In this document: positions 17,345 through 26,224 of the stretch, in pieces
How positions within the stretch are numbered: the first letter of the stretch is position 1
Layout of the letters: every line of letters starts with the position of its first letter
The notes under the pieces: model-generated
Told to the model about the DNA's origin: nothing
Databases searched by the model: none
What the model saw: only the letters and a program-made list of their open reading frames with translations
Translations under genes and position numbers: made by a program
Assembly: GCF_006494365.1 (NCBI RefSeq)
Contig: NZ_VHIP01000002.1
Span: forward strand, 310,001-374,000
DNA length: 64,000 bases
Source of the DNA: Aestuariibacter sp. GS-14
GTDB lineage: Bacteria; Pseudomonadota; Gammaproteobacteria; Enterobacterales; Alteromonadaceae
Reading direction: 5' to 3'

Positions 17345-18837
17345 GTGAGGGGGTTTGTCTTGGGGCGTTGTCAGCAATTCCCTTGGGAGAGTCTAAAGGC
17401 TATCGCCCACATAATGAGCCACAGGACCGGTTATTCGTTATACGGCTAAGCGTCAACACCGTTGTAGCGTACCGCAATTCTTGCCCACACCTGGGATACG
17501 AATCCGCGCCAATGGCCTGGAGACGGGACCGGTACCTGGATGGCAGTAAGCAATTAATAAAATGCGGTTCTCATGGCGCGTTATTTACCCTGAAAGAGGG
17601 GAAATGCATTAAAGGACCCTGCGAAGGCCAACATCTTAGCGCAGAGAAGGTTACCGTTGATAAAAACGGCAACCTTATATGGTGGCCACACACTGAAGAG
17701 AGCAACGTTATGAGCGAATCTGTTAAAAAAATCCTGATTGTCGGCGGCGGCTTTACCGGGATGTCGGCCGCTATTTTGCTTCAACAGCAAGGGGTTGAAG
17801 TGCATTTGGTGGAACTGGATAAAAACTGGCGTACCGACGGAGCTGGGATTACGGTTAGTGGTCCATCGCTGCGTGCAATCGAGCAGATTGGCGTGCTGGA
17901 TGAGTTCAAGCAATATGGTGCGATTTGTCAGAACGTCGATATGTTTACCTCGAATGGCACGCATTTGCGGCAAATTCCTACCCCGGCCGTCCCAGGTAGC
18001 TCCATTGTTGGCGGTGGTGGAATTATGCGTCCGGTGTTGGCAAAAATTCTTGCCGAACGGACAAAAGAGGCCGGGGTAAAAGTGCTGCTTGGTCATACAT
18101 ACGACACCCTTGAAGACAAAGGCGATCGGGTTGAGGTCACTTTTACTAACGGTGAATCGGACAGCTACGATATGGTGGCAGCCGCAGATGGTGTGTTTTC
18201 GAAAACCCGCCAATTGATTTTTCCTGACGCGCCAACCCCACAATATACCGGACAGGTGGTTTGGCGGGCCGTGGTAGAGCGCCATGGCCTTGAGCGTCCG
18301 GCGTTATTTTATGGTCCGAACGGAAAATTAGGATTTACCCCTGTGTCTGCTACGCATATGTATCTCAACTACACTGAGCAGCAACCGAAGAAAATACGTA
18401 TGGCCGATGATCAACTGTTGCCACATTTGAAAGGGTTAATTGCTGAATTTACCGCGCCTGTTATTGAAAAAGTAAAAGCTGAATTAAACGAAAACTCCAG
18501 TATTCTGGCCCGGCCGTTGGAAGGCATGATCATGGAACGCCCCTGGTCAAAAGGCCGAGTATTACTGATGGGGGATGCCGTGCATGCCACCACGCCGCAT
18601 CTTGCATCCGGGGCGGGTATGGGTCATGAAGATGCAGTGGTACTGGCTGATGAAGTCAAAGCCGGAGGAACGGTTGAGGACATATTGAAGCGCTTTGAAG
18701 ACCGTCGCTGGACCCGTTGTAGTCTGATTGTGAGTAACTCTAAACGCCTGGGTGAAATAGAGCAAACCGGCGGTTCCAAAGTGGAGCATATGCAAATAAT
18801 GGCACTTTCCATGAGTGCGTTGATGGCACCAATCTGA
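17341..18837 (+). CDS. Rieske-flavin monooxygenase fusion
   Basis: One reading frame encodes a Rieske ferredoxin domain and an FAD aromatic hydroxylase. The likely start is TTG 17341, overlapping the dioxygenase stop (TTGA) with GGGAGG ten bases upstream. That gives 498 residues. Rieske ligands are Cys48, His50, Cys75 and His78 (CPHLGYE, CGSHGALF). From residue 124 follows a salicylate-hydroxylase-like domain with the FAD motif ILIVGGGFTGMSAA and the GD motif LLMGDAVHATTPHLASGAG. An internal ATG at 17710 with weak GAAGAGAG could also give a separate 374-residue monooxygenase. Flavin hydroxylases normally need only NAD(P)H, so the attached Rieske domain is unusual. It likely hydroxylates the ring cleaved by the upstream dioxygenase. 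Confidence 0.85.
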   Translation: MSEGVCLGALSAIPLGESKGYRPHNEPQDRLFVIRLSVNTVVAYRNSCPHLGYESAPMAWRRDRYLDGSKQLIKCGSHGALFTLKEGKCIKGPCEGQHLSAEKVTVDKNGNLIWWPHTEESNVMSESVKKILIVGGGFTGMSAAILLQQQGVEVHLVELDKNWRTDGAGITVSGPSLRAIEQIGVLDEFKQYGAICQNVDMFTSNGTHLRQIPTPAVPGSSIVGGGGIMRPVLAKILAERTKEAGVKVLLGHTYDTLEDKGDRVEVTFTNGESDSYDMVAAADGVFSKTRQLIFPDAPTPQYTGQVVWRAVVERHGLERPALFYGPNGKLGFTPVSATHMYLNYTEQQPKKIRMADDQLLPHLKGLIAEFTAPVIEKVKAELNENSSILARPLEGMIMERPWSKGRVLLMGDAVHATTPHLASGAGMGHEDAVVLADEVKAGGTVEDILKRFEDRRWTRCSLIVSNSKRLGEIEQTGGSKVEHMQIMALSMSALMAPI

Positions 18838-18839
18838 CT

Positions 18840-19613
18840 ATGCCAGCGGTAACACAGTTATTTGGCCTGGCGGGTAAAAGGGCCTTAATCACCGGCGCGT
18901 CAGGGGGGCTTGGCAGTGCCATTGCTACCCTGTTTGCCGATGCAGGGGCCAGCCTACTGCTTACGGATCGCGATGAAAGTGCGCTTTCAACACTAGCGAA
19001 CTCGTTAGGCCAGCACATTAACATTGACCTGGTAACCAGTAACCTGGCCGATGAGGAGAGTGTTAACCAGCTTTGTTCATCCATCCACCACGAGTCTGTC
19101 GATATTCTGGTGAATTGTGCTGGTATAGAAGGCCAGGTTGGCTCACTCGAACATTGCACGCATGCGCAGTGGCAACAATTGATGCAAATAAATCTGTATG
19201 CCTGTCAGCAACTAAGTGCCGCGGTAATTCCTGGCATGCGGGAAAAGGGCTTTGGCCGACTTATTTATGTCGCAAGTATCGCAGGATTACGGGGCAATAG
19301 TGCGATAGGGTTATACGGGGTGGCAAAGGCCGCGCTGATGGAACTTGCTCGCAATTATGCGGTGCAGTGTGGGCCAAATGGCATTACCGCAAATGCGATT
19401 GCACCGGGACTCATAGATACCCCGTTATCCAAACATTTGCAGGCAAATGACGCTTTTATGCAACGACGACTGCAAATGACACCGTTGAGACGAATAGGGC
19501 ACCCAGATGAAATCGCAGCGACAGCTCTTTACCTGGCAAGTCAGGCGGGTGCGTTTACTACAGGGCAGACCCTTGTGGTTGATGGTGGTACGTTAATCAC
19601 TGACGGGAATTAA
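18840..19613 (+). CDS. SDR-family oxidoreductase A
   Basis: A 257-residue classical short-chain dehydrogenase starting two bases after the monooxygenase stop. The cofactor motif is ITGASGGLG (from about residue 17), the NCAG motif is present, and the catalytic Ser and YGVAK are intact. Asp after the second strand (LTDRDES) suggests NAD(H). It is the last gene of the dioxygenase-monooxygenase operon and probably oxidises or reduces a hydroxy/keto group in the same pathway. Exact substrate unknown. Confidence 0.9.
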   Translation: MPAVTQLFGLAGKRALITGASGGLGSAIATLFADAGASLLLTDRDESALSTLANSLGQHINIDLVTSNLADEESVNQLCSSIHHESVDILVNCAGIEGQVGSLEHCTHAQWQQLMQINLYACQQLSAAVIPGMREKGFGRLIYVASIAGLRGNSAIGLYGVAKAALMELARNYAVQCGPNGITANAIAPGLIDTPLSKHLQANDAFMQRRLQMTPLRRIGHPDEIAATALYLASQAGAFTTGQTLVVDGGTLITDGN

Positions 19614-19731
19614 CTTATGCTTACGTCGCATTCTTCTGGTGCTTAAGTGTAAAGGGCGTATGTACTGTATTGATTATATGTAACTGACGTGTAATCTACG
19701 GATTAAGAATAATATTTTATTGGATGTGAAT

Positions 19732-20646
19732 GTGCGATTAAACCGACTTGACCTGAATTTGCTGGTAGCGCTGGATGCACTGCTAACTGAGAGAAGTATC
19801 ACAGTGGCAGCGGAGCGTATCTGTCTTAGTCAGCCTGCAACAAGTGGTGCATTGTCGCGTTTGCGTGAGTTTTTTGATGATGAACTGCTGGTGCGGGTGG
19901 GGTCTAAAATGCAGCCTACGCCATTGGGTGAAAGTCTCGCTGAGCCAGTACATAATATTCTCATGCAAATTCAGGCCACCGTTGAACGAGGTGTAGAGTT
20001 TGATCCTGCGTCCTGTATGCGCAATTTTAAGTTTTATATCGGCGACTACAACGCTTCGGTTTTTATGACCCATGTTGCACAACGCATTGCGGATATTGCC
20101 CCAGGCATACAAATGGAATTTTTTATGCCTACCAATAAGCCAACGGAAGAGTTGGAAAGAGGGCATGTAGATTTTATGATCATGCCTAAATCAGTGATAC
20201 ATGAGACACACCCATCAACGGACTTATTTTCTGAGGGGTTTGTGTGCATCGGTTGTGCAACAAACGAGAAAGTGTCGGAAGACATGACCATTGAAACCTA
20301 TATGGAGTTAGGGCATGTTACCGTGCAATTTGGCACCAACCGCGTCGCCAGCCAGGATCAGCTTTTACTCAAAGTTGAACATGGTTTGGAACCCCGTACT
20401 GAAATCATTACGTCTACATTTAACGCCATCCCCCAATTCCTGCCGGGAACAAAGCGCATTGCCACTGTTTACCGTCACCTTGCGGAGCATTGGCAACAAT
20501 TTTTACCTATCAAAACAGTACCTGTGCCTGTGACATTGCCTGCCGTGACCTGGGCAATACAGTGGCACAAGTTTCGCGATCATGATCCAGGTTTAAAATG
20601 GATGCGTGAGCAAATTATTGCTACCGCAAAGGAAAAATTCTGTTGA
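19732..20646 (+). CDS. LysR-family regulator, NodD-like
   Basis: The start at GTG 19732 gives the usual family N terminus (RLNRLDLNLLVALDALLTE) and has GGA seven bases before it; TTG 19720 and GTG 19726 are also in frame. The 304-residue protein has a winged helix (VAAERICLSQPATSGALSRLREFFDDELLVR) and a LysR effector domain. The N terminus resembles the NodD/FdeR branch, whose known members respond to flavonoids. It stands between the dioxygenase operon and the SDR-FAH pair and probably activates one or both with an aromatic inducer; the inverted repeat at 20720-20752 is a possible target. Inducer identity is inferred. Confidence 0.9.
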   Translation: MRLNRLDLNLLVALDALLTERSITVAAERICLSQPATSGALSRLREFFDDELLVRVGSKMQPTPLGESLAEPVHNILMQIQATVERGVEFDPASCMRNFKFYIGDYNASVFMTHVAQRIADIAPGIQMEFFMPTNKPTEELERGHVDFMIMPKSVIHETHPSTDLFSEGFVCIGCATNEKVSEDMTIETYMELGHVTVQFGTNRVASQDQLLLKVEHGLEPRTEIITSTFNAIPQFLPGTKRIATVYRHLAEHWQQFLPIKTVPVPVTLPAVTWAIQWHKFRDHDPGLKWMREQIIATAKEKFC

Positions 20647-20719
20647 AGCTAACACGTTAATTCCACTCGCGAATTACTATTTGTTCAACGAATAAGAAGC
20701 CTCCGTATTCCCGAATAGA

Positions 20720-20752
20720 GTAAACAAAATTCCGCTGTTACACTTTGTTTAC
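20720..20752. promoter_or_regulatory. Inverted repeat upstream of the SDR-FAH pair
   Basis: GTAAACAAA and TTTGTTTAC form a perfect 9-bp inverted repeat separated by 15 bases, ending 23 bases before the SDR start codon. Size and place suit a regulator site, perhaps for the adjacent LysR protein, though LysR boxes usually have the T-N11-A form. A related sequence (TTGTTTACACAA) occurs near 29016-29027. Confidence 0.5.
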
Positions 20753-20775
20753 AACTAATTTGGGAGTACAAAATT

Positions 20776-21519
20776 ATGGCCGGACACGCTAATAAAATTG
20801 CTGTCATCACAGGCGCTGCTGGTGCATTGGGCCGCGAGTTTGCGCTAGCGCTTGCACAACGGGGCTGCGATATAGCTATCGCGGATATTAAGGACGCGTC
20901 AGAGGTCGTGTCTGAAATCAGAGCTCTGGGGCGACGCGTGTACAGCGAAATCGTGGATCTGTCTGACAATCAGCAGGTCGCTCAGTTTGCTGCAAACGTG
21001 CTTACTGGGTTTGGCAGGGTAGACATCCTGATAAATAATGCCGCTTATATGCCGGTAATTCCGCTGGCCGATCTCGACATCACTGAGTTTAAAAAGTTTG
21101 AAGCCATTAACGTAGAAGCGGCGTTCATTCTGGCCAAGCGGTTTGGCACCGGCATGATGGAGCGCGGATACGGCCGCATTTTGCAAATTGCCTCCAGCAC
21201 AACCGGCACCCCGATGCCGGGCTTCAGCGCTTACGTAACCACAAAGATGGCTGGTATCGGCCTTACCCGGGCTCTGGCCGCTGAATTCAGTAGTAAAGGC
21301 GTGCGGGTTAATGCCCTGTCGCCGGGACTCACCCGTACAGCTGAATCGGCAAAGAACCTCCCGCCTGAGTTATTTGAAGCAGTAAAAAACAACCTCCAGT
21401 TAATTAAACAAACGGAGGAGCCTCAGGATCTGGTGGGAGCCATGCTGTACTTAACCTCTGAAGAGTGCGGTTTTGTAACTGGTCAGGTAATTAACTGCGA
21501 TGGCGGCGTAAATTTTTAA
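20776..21519 (+). CDS. SDR-family oxidoreductase B
   Basis: A 247-residue classical SDR. The cofactor motif is ITGAAGALG, the NNAA motif is present, and catalytic Ser and YVTTK are intact (SSTTGTPMPGFSAYVTTK). Asp in IADIKDA suggests NAD(H) use. It is 11 bases upstream of the FAH-family gene and ends in a shared terminator, so the two form a unit that probably processes ring-cleavage products. Substrate unknown. Confidence 0.9.
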   Translation: MAGHANKIAVITGAAGALGREFALALAQRGCDIAIADIKDASEVVSEIRALGRRVYSEIVDLSDNQQVAQFAANVLTGFGRVDILINNAAYMPVIPLADLDITEFKKFEAINVEAAFILAKRFGTGMMERGYGRILQIASSTTGTPMPGFSAYVTTKMAGIGLTRALAAEFSSKGVRVNALSPGLTRTAESAKNLPPELFEAVKNNLQLIKQTEEPQDLVGAMLYLTSEECGFVTGQVINCDGGVNF

Positions 21520-21530
21520 CGGAGAACAAC

Positions 21531-22508
21531 ATGAAATTAGCAACCCTTAAAAACGGGACTCGCGATGGCAAACTGGTAGTGGTATCGAGAAACCTGTCGT
21601 TGGCAACAGAAGCCAACCAGATAGCCCCTACTATGCAATATGCCATTGAAAACTGGTCAGATGTTGAAGGTCCACTGCACGCCATTTACCAGGCTCTGAA
21701 CAGCGGGGAGTGCGAGAGCAGCTTTGCGTTTGATCCCTATCAGGCCATGGCGCCACTGCCCAGATGCCATCAATTTATCGATGCGTCGGCGTTTTTAAAT
21801 CATGGCAATATCATGGAAAAGGCATTCAACCTGGACGTGAAGAAGGACCCCAATATTCCCATTCTTATTCAACGTCAGAGTGATGATTTTAAAGGGCCTC
21901 ATGAAGATTATGCGTTTATCACTGAAGAAGATAACGCCGATTTTGAAGGTGAATTTGCAGTTATTACTGACGATATCCCGCTAGGCACGCCTGTAGATAA
22001 AATCGAATCACATATTAAACTGGTTACCATGCTAAACGACATGAGCATGCGTAAACACTTATTTCGTGAATTGCAGATGGGATTTGGCTTTATTCTGGCT
22101 AAACCGGCTACAGTATTTGCGCCGGTTGCGGTTACGCCTGATGAGCTGGGTGACGCCTGGAAAGACGGATGTATACACCTGGATATGCAAGTGAGCCGTA
22201 ACGGTGAATGGTTTGGTAATCCTAATGGCGGTGAAATGGACTTTACCTTTGGTCAGATCCTGGGCCACATTGCTTATAACCGAAATATTAAAGCGGGGAT
22301 GATTTTGGGCTCGGGTACGGTGTCTAACAAAGGCTGGAAAGAGGTTGGGTCTGCTTGTCTGGCAGAACGTCGTGCTTTGGATATTCTGGAATTTGGCGAG
22401 GTGAAAACAGACTTCCTGAAGTTTGGTGAAACCTTGCAATTTGATGTACAGGACGCTGAAGGTCAGTCAGTGTTTGGACGTATTGACCATAAAATGGTGA
22501 AAGCGTAA
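21531..22508 (+). CDS. Fumarylacetoacetate-hydrolase-family enzyme
   Basis: A 325-residue FAH-fold protein. Metal-binding acids lie in DFEGEFAVITDDIP (near residues 138-151), with a further conserved stretch KPATVFAPVAV and the signature LGSGTVSNKGW near 260. The family hydrolyses C-C bonds in diketo acids or hydrates/decarboxylates ring-fission products using a divalent metal. Good GGAG lies before its ATG (ACGGAGAACAACATG). It ends with a strong terminator at 22542-22573. Together with the extradiol dioxygenase it points to a meta-cleavage type of pathway. Confidence 0.9.
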   Translation: MKLATLKNGTRDGKLVVVSRNLSLATEANQIAPTMQYAIENWSDVEGPLHAIYQALNSGECESSFAFDPYQAMAPLPRCHQFIDASAFLNHGNIMEKAFNLDVKKDPNIPILIQRQSDDFKGPHEDYAFITEEDNADFEGEFAVITDDIPLGTPVDKIESHIKLVTMLNDMSMRKHLFRELQMGFGFILAKPATVFAPVAVTPDELGDAWKDGCIHLDMQVSRNGEWFGNPNGGEMDFTFGQILGHIAYNRNIKAGMILGSGTVSNKGWKEVGSACLAERRALDILEFGEVKTDFLKFGETLQFDVQDAEGQSVFGRIDHKMVKA

Positions 22509-22541
22509 AAGCTATATCGACACACGAATAATATGAAACGA

Positions 22542-22573
22542 AAAGCCGGGGCGTTAATGACGCCCCGGCTTTT
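22542..22573. terminator. Terminator between FAH gene and MFS 2
   Basis: AAAGCCGGGGCG / CGCCCCGGCTTT stem with a seven-base loop followed by T residues. It closes the plus-strand SDR-FAH unit and, being nearly symmetric, probably also the convergent minus-strand MFS 2 unit. Confidence 0.9.
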
Positions 22574-22597
22574 TAGTGTGGTTATTGTTGGGATTAT

Positions 22598-23824
22598 TTA
22601 GTGGGAAGACACCCCATCAACTGATTGGACTCGACTGTTCTGCACAAAAAATATGGTTATAAAGCACATCACCAACGCAACTACTGCGAACGTTTGGAAT
22701 GCCTGTAAAAACTGTCCTTCACCTACCTGACCGAGTACAAATGCGAAACTGATTGTTGAGGCAAATTGGCCAACAGCAAATGTAGACTGCCACATACCTG
22801 TACCGCGCCCACGCACGGTAAACTCCAGCTTTGATACTGCCCAGGTCAGCATGGTAGGCAGCAATAAACCGGCACCAAATTGATTGATAAATCCTGTAAC
22901 GATTAGCATTTCTGGCGTGGTTGATTGCGACATACCAAAAAAGCCAAGCGCAAGGATGCCAAATTCGAGCATGATGAGATACCGAATCGACAAATGGTGA
23001 TGGGCATAGCGATAGGCAATAGCACCTACGGGTACCCCAATACTGGCTATCGCTAGCATCAGGCCGGCTTTACCTGGATCATTGATATCAAATGTTGCCA
23101 ATGCTGTGCTCAACTGGAATTGCAGAATGTAGAACATGACTCCGCCTACCAGGGTAAATCCGCATACTTTAAGCATATGCGACCAAGGGAACACGCTTGG
23201 CGCATTGTTGTTTGCACTGTGGTCGGCCAAATCATGTTTGTGCCCCTCTTTTTTACCGATTTCCCAGGTGAAAAAGATGACACCCGCCATCATGATGAGT
23301 GCGATGCCATAGATAGCGAAGGGACCTTTCCAGCCATATTGCGAGCCGAGAAAACCCGCTAACGGGAATAAGCACATTGCTGAAAGCGAAGCCATGGCGG
23401 CCTGACTTCCCAGCCATTTGTCACGTTGGTCGCCAGTGAAAAAATCACCAATGAGTGTGGTGCTGCAAGTGATCACGATAGCTTCACACAACCCTACTCC
23501 GATGCGCGAAATCAACAGAGGCCAGTAGCTATCAATAATAAGCGGCAGCAGGCCACACAAGGAATACAAGCCCATAGACCAGATTAGCAGGCGTCGACGC
23601 CCAATATTGTCGGCAAGCCAACCGGCAAAGGGCGCACCGATAGCAATACATAATGCAGGTATCGATATCAACATCGGCACCAGATAATTTGCGCCGTCGA
23701 TGTGCCCGAATGCGTCCATTAATTTGGGCATAATAGGCGCAAGCAATACAGCGCCCATTACAGTCAGGGTAATGGGCAGAATTAATATAATGCCTTGTAG
23801 GGTACCAGCTGTTTTTGTTGTCAT
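22598..23824 (-). CDS. MFS transporter 2
   Basis: ATG 23824 is chosen because the protein then begins like its paralogue at 7618 (MTTKTAGTLQGI against MSVNKNAGTLQGI); an upstream start at 23884 would overlap the previous gene. The 408-residue protein has about 12 membrane helices and the loop motif GWLADNIGRRRLLIWS. The two transporters agree over nearly all helices, so they arose by duplication or from closely related sources. It is the last gene of the minus-strand unit with TonB receptor 3, the cupin and the FAD enzyme, so each receptor system has a partner inner-membrane transporter. Confidence 0.92.
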   Translation of the reverse strand: MTTKTAGTLQGIILILPITLTVMGAVLLAPIMPKLMDAFGHIDGANYLVPMLISIPALCIAIGAPFAGWLADNIGRRRLLIWSMGLYSLCGLLPLIIDSYWPLLISRIGVGLCEAIVITCSTTLIGDFFTGDQRDKWLGSQAAMASLSAMCLFPLAGFLGSQYGWKGPFAIYGIALIMMAGVIFFTWEIGKKEGHKHDLADHSANNNAPSVFPWSHMLKVCGFTLVGGVMFYILQFQLSTALATFDINDPGKAGLMLAIASIGVPVGAIAYRYAHHHLSIRYLIMLEFGILALGFFGMSQSTTPEMLIVTGFINQFGAGLLLPTMLTWAVSKLEFTVRGRGTGMWQSTFAVGQFASTISFAFVLGQVGEGQFLQAFQTFAVVALVMCFITIFFVQNSRVQSVDGVSSH

Positions 23825-23858
23825 AATAATTACTCGCTGTGGGTGAGGGTGGCTCTGT

Positions 23859-25712
23859 TTAGTCTTTGCTAAACAGCATGCCAATAATTGAAACGAGCTT
23901 TTTGGGTGTGATGGCCAGTTTCATTGCTCTGCGCAGATCGCCTGGCCCCAAGCGGGCAACTAACGGCATGGTGCCGAAGGTTTTGCCTTTGATAACCAGC
24001 TCATCGTCCTGGGTTTCGATACTGTTAACTTGCATCAGTTCGGCGTCGTTTTCATCGAACAAGCGCATCGCGCCATCTTTCGGCGCCACAGAGCGGGCTT
24101 TCTGACGAATCACTTGTTTGCCTTCACCGGTTTGGAAGGTTTTGTCGAAATCCATCCCTAAATCTTCGAACATCACCATGGCTGCGGCACGCCCGGCACC
24201 CACAACGCCACCTGCCGGAGGCATTGAAGGGCCAACCAAATACAGATTGTTCAGTCCAGGGATACGGAATTGCCCAAGATCAGGGGTAGGGCGATGCCCC
24301 ACGCTTTGGTAAAAATATGGCGCAACGCCGTGAACATCGCCTCGTACCATAGAGTTGGGTGAATTGCGTTCCAAATCCAGTGGTGAGTAAAATTTATGGG
24401 CAATGATGTTGTCGCTGTTTAAATTCGCAACAAATTTACTTTGCTGCTGTCTGCGAATTTCACCATATTCCTCTTTGTATTCATCCCAGCGGGCAGTGCC
24501 ACCTTCAAATAGTTCATAAGGGGCAAAGCCAGTACTGTGCCACATCCCCGCACCGTCGGGTACGCGTGTTGGGTCGGTTTTCGATTCATCGTTACCCGCC
24601 GAGAACATTAAATCCGTGAGTTCACCGCGTTTTAACGCATCAAAATCACGCTGCATGTCTGCCATGTTTTCGTGTTGACACAGGGTGAGCATAATGGCTT
24701 TTTCTACGTCTTTCTCAGGCGTGTGAAACTGGATCTGCTCGCGCAGATCGTAGTGGGACACAAATAAGCTAAAGGCGGCCAGGCTGGCATTTTCCGCTCG
24801 TTTAAGCACCGGCTCCTGCACGCCTTCGACAAACTGGCGAATTTTATGCGGATGCATTGACCCGATGACGGCATCTTTTGCCATGATCTTTTCGCCGTCC
24901 ATTAATTCAACGCCAACGGCTTTACCACCAGACACCAGAATACGTTTAATTTCGCTGTTGTAGCGAATTTCACCGCCGGTTGCTTCTATGGCCTTGACCA
25001 TGGATTCGGACAGCTTGCCCGAACCACCCCAGGGCTGAGAGACGCCGTAGGTGTGCATCAGGGCAGTGAACATCACTGTACCCATACCGGTACCTAATTC
25101 GTCGGGTAACTGCAAGTTTTCTGACACTGCTCGTGCAATGTGCATTTTTACTTTGTCGTGGGTGAACCAGGTATTGATAATGTCCAGACTGCTGCGCTGC
25201 ATGAAGTCCATCATGAGGCGGCCTTCTTCGCTGCTGTCGAGCATGGCCATCAACGCCCCTAGCGGCGGTTGAGGCTTATACATACCCGGCATGATCATAG
25301 GCAACATGGTTTGCCCAAGTTGTACAAATTTGCGATACGCTTCAGCATCCTGCGGCGATATTTTTGCCATGCATTCGCAAGTTTTATCCAGGTCCTGATA
25401 GGTCATCAACACGGACTGATCAGCAAAGATGGTGGCATGAGGCACATCAGAATATTTGTACTTCATGCCGTATTTGGCAAATAAGTCCAATTCATCATTT
25501 GTGATCATAGGGTTAGCCTGGATCATAATATGCACACTGGAGTGCAAATCGTGGTGGTATCCGGGCGTGAGAATTTGTTGAGTGGCTACGCCGCCACCGG
25601 CATAGCCATGGCGTTCAAGCAATAGTACTTTTTTCCCGGCTTTCGCCAGGTATGCACACGTTGTCAGGCTGTTGTGGCCTGCACCCATGGCAATAACATC
25701 ATAATTTGACAT
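23859..25712 (-). CDS. CrtI/PYROXD2-like FAD oxidoreductase
   Basis: A 617-residue flavoprotein. The N-terminal dinucleotide motif is VIAMGAGHNSLTTCAYLAKAGKKVLLLE, followed by the RHGYAGGG segment of phytoene-desaturase-like enzymes. Near residue 510 the typical closing motif LVGPSMPPAGGVVGAGRAAAMV is seen, then about 80 extra C-terminal residues without recognised motifs. These enzymes oxidise, saturate or isomerise C-C bonds; many in degradative clusters have unknown substrates. It lies between the cupin and MFS 2 in one minus-strand operon. Confidence 0.85.
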   Translation of the reverse strand: MSNYDVIAMGAGHNSLTTCAYLAKAGKKVLLLERHGYAGGGVATQQILTPGYHHDLHSSVHIMIQANPMITNDELDLFAKYGMKYKYSDVPHATIFADQSVLMTYQDLDKTCECMAKISPQDAEAYRKFVQLGQTMLPMIMPGMYKPQPPLGALMAMLDSSEEGRLMMDFMQRSSLDIINTWFTHDKVKMHIARAVSENLQLPDELGTGMGTVMFTALMHTYGVSQPWGGSGKLSESMVKAIEATGGEIRYNSEIKRILVSGGKAVGVELMDGEKIMAKDAVIGSMHPHKIRQFVEGVQEPVLKRAENASLAAFSLFVSHYDLREQIQFHTPEKDVEKAIMLTLCQHENMADMQRDFDALKRGELTDLMFSAGNDESKTDPTRVPDGAGMWHSTGFAPYELFEGGTARWDEYKEEYGEIRRQQQSKFVANLNSDNIIAHKFYSPLDLERNSPNSMVRGDVHGVAPYFYQSVGHRPTPDLGQFRIPGLNNLYLVGPSMPPAGGVVGAGRAAAMVMFEDLGMDFDKTFQTGEGKQVIRQKARSVAPKDGAMRLFDENDAELMQVNSIETQDDELVIKGKTFGTMPLVARLGPGDLRRAMKLAITPKKLVSIIGMLFSKD

Positions 25713-25732
25713 CGGAAAACGCTCCTGGCTAC

Positions 25733-26224
25733 TTAAGGGTGTTTTTCGGGAAGAGGCTTGCCATTAACCTCAACTGCGGTTGCTTCCGTTAAAATGAAGA
25801 TGATTCTGCACACTTCATTTTCGCTGGGATTGCGCCACAGATGAATTGTGCCTCGTTGTATAACAATATCGCCAGGACCCAACAGCGTCTTCTGTCCATC
25901 ATCCAGCTCCAGTTCCAGCTCACCACACATCACAATGCCGTAATCCAGGCTATTGGTGCGATGAAAAGGTGATTCTTTACCCGGTAACATATCTACCACC
26001 CGAATAACCGACCCACCATTTAGGGTCAATCCTGCATCGCGCAAACGGCCATCGGTTTCGTCATTATTATCAACGGGAAGATCAGGGGCGGTCCAAATTA
26101 GTGTAAATTCGGCATCACCGCTGGGTATTAATTTTGTTTCGAACTTTTGGTCGTCTTTAAAAATGGCTTTGCCGTCTTCATTGTGGCCGGTAACCACACG
26201 GCGTACATCGTTTAATCTGCCCAT
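25733..26224 (-). CDS. Single-domain cupin protein
   Basis: The start at ATG 26224 (MGRLNDVRRVVTGHNEDGKA) matches the usual N terminus of this cupin group and has GTGAG upstream; the frame is open to 26359 but the extra residues look non-coding. The 163-residue protein has one cupin barrel with candidate metal ligands in PFHRTNSLDYGIVMCGELELEL and GTIHLWRN. It could be a small dioxygenase, decarboxylase or isomerase. Two-cupin quercetinases are larger, so that identity is not supported. It lies 20 bases before the FAD oxidoreductase gene. Confidence 0.85.
   Translation of the reverse strand: MGRLNDVRRVVTGHNEDGKAIFKDDQKFETKLIPSGDAEFTLIWTAPDLPVDNNDETDGRLRDAGLTLNGGSVIRVVDMLPGKESPFHRTNSLDYGIVMCGELELELDDGQKTLLGPGDIVIQRGTIHLWRNPSENEVCRIIFILTEATAVEVNGKPLPEKHP

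Noticed and set aside
17581-18285. A 234-residue minus-strand frame inside the Rieske-flavin monooxygenase gene
   Set aside because: Antisense shadow of a gene with clear motifs; its translation has no recognisable domain.
25733-26224. Cupin as a quercetin 2,4-dioxygenase
   Set aside because: Known quercetinases are larger two-cupin or distinct proteins; this 163-residue cupin has no feature that fixes that reaction.
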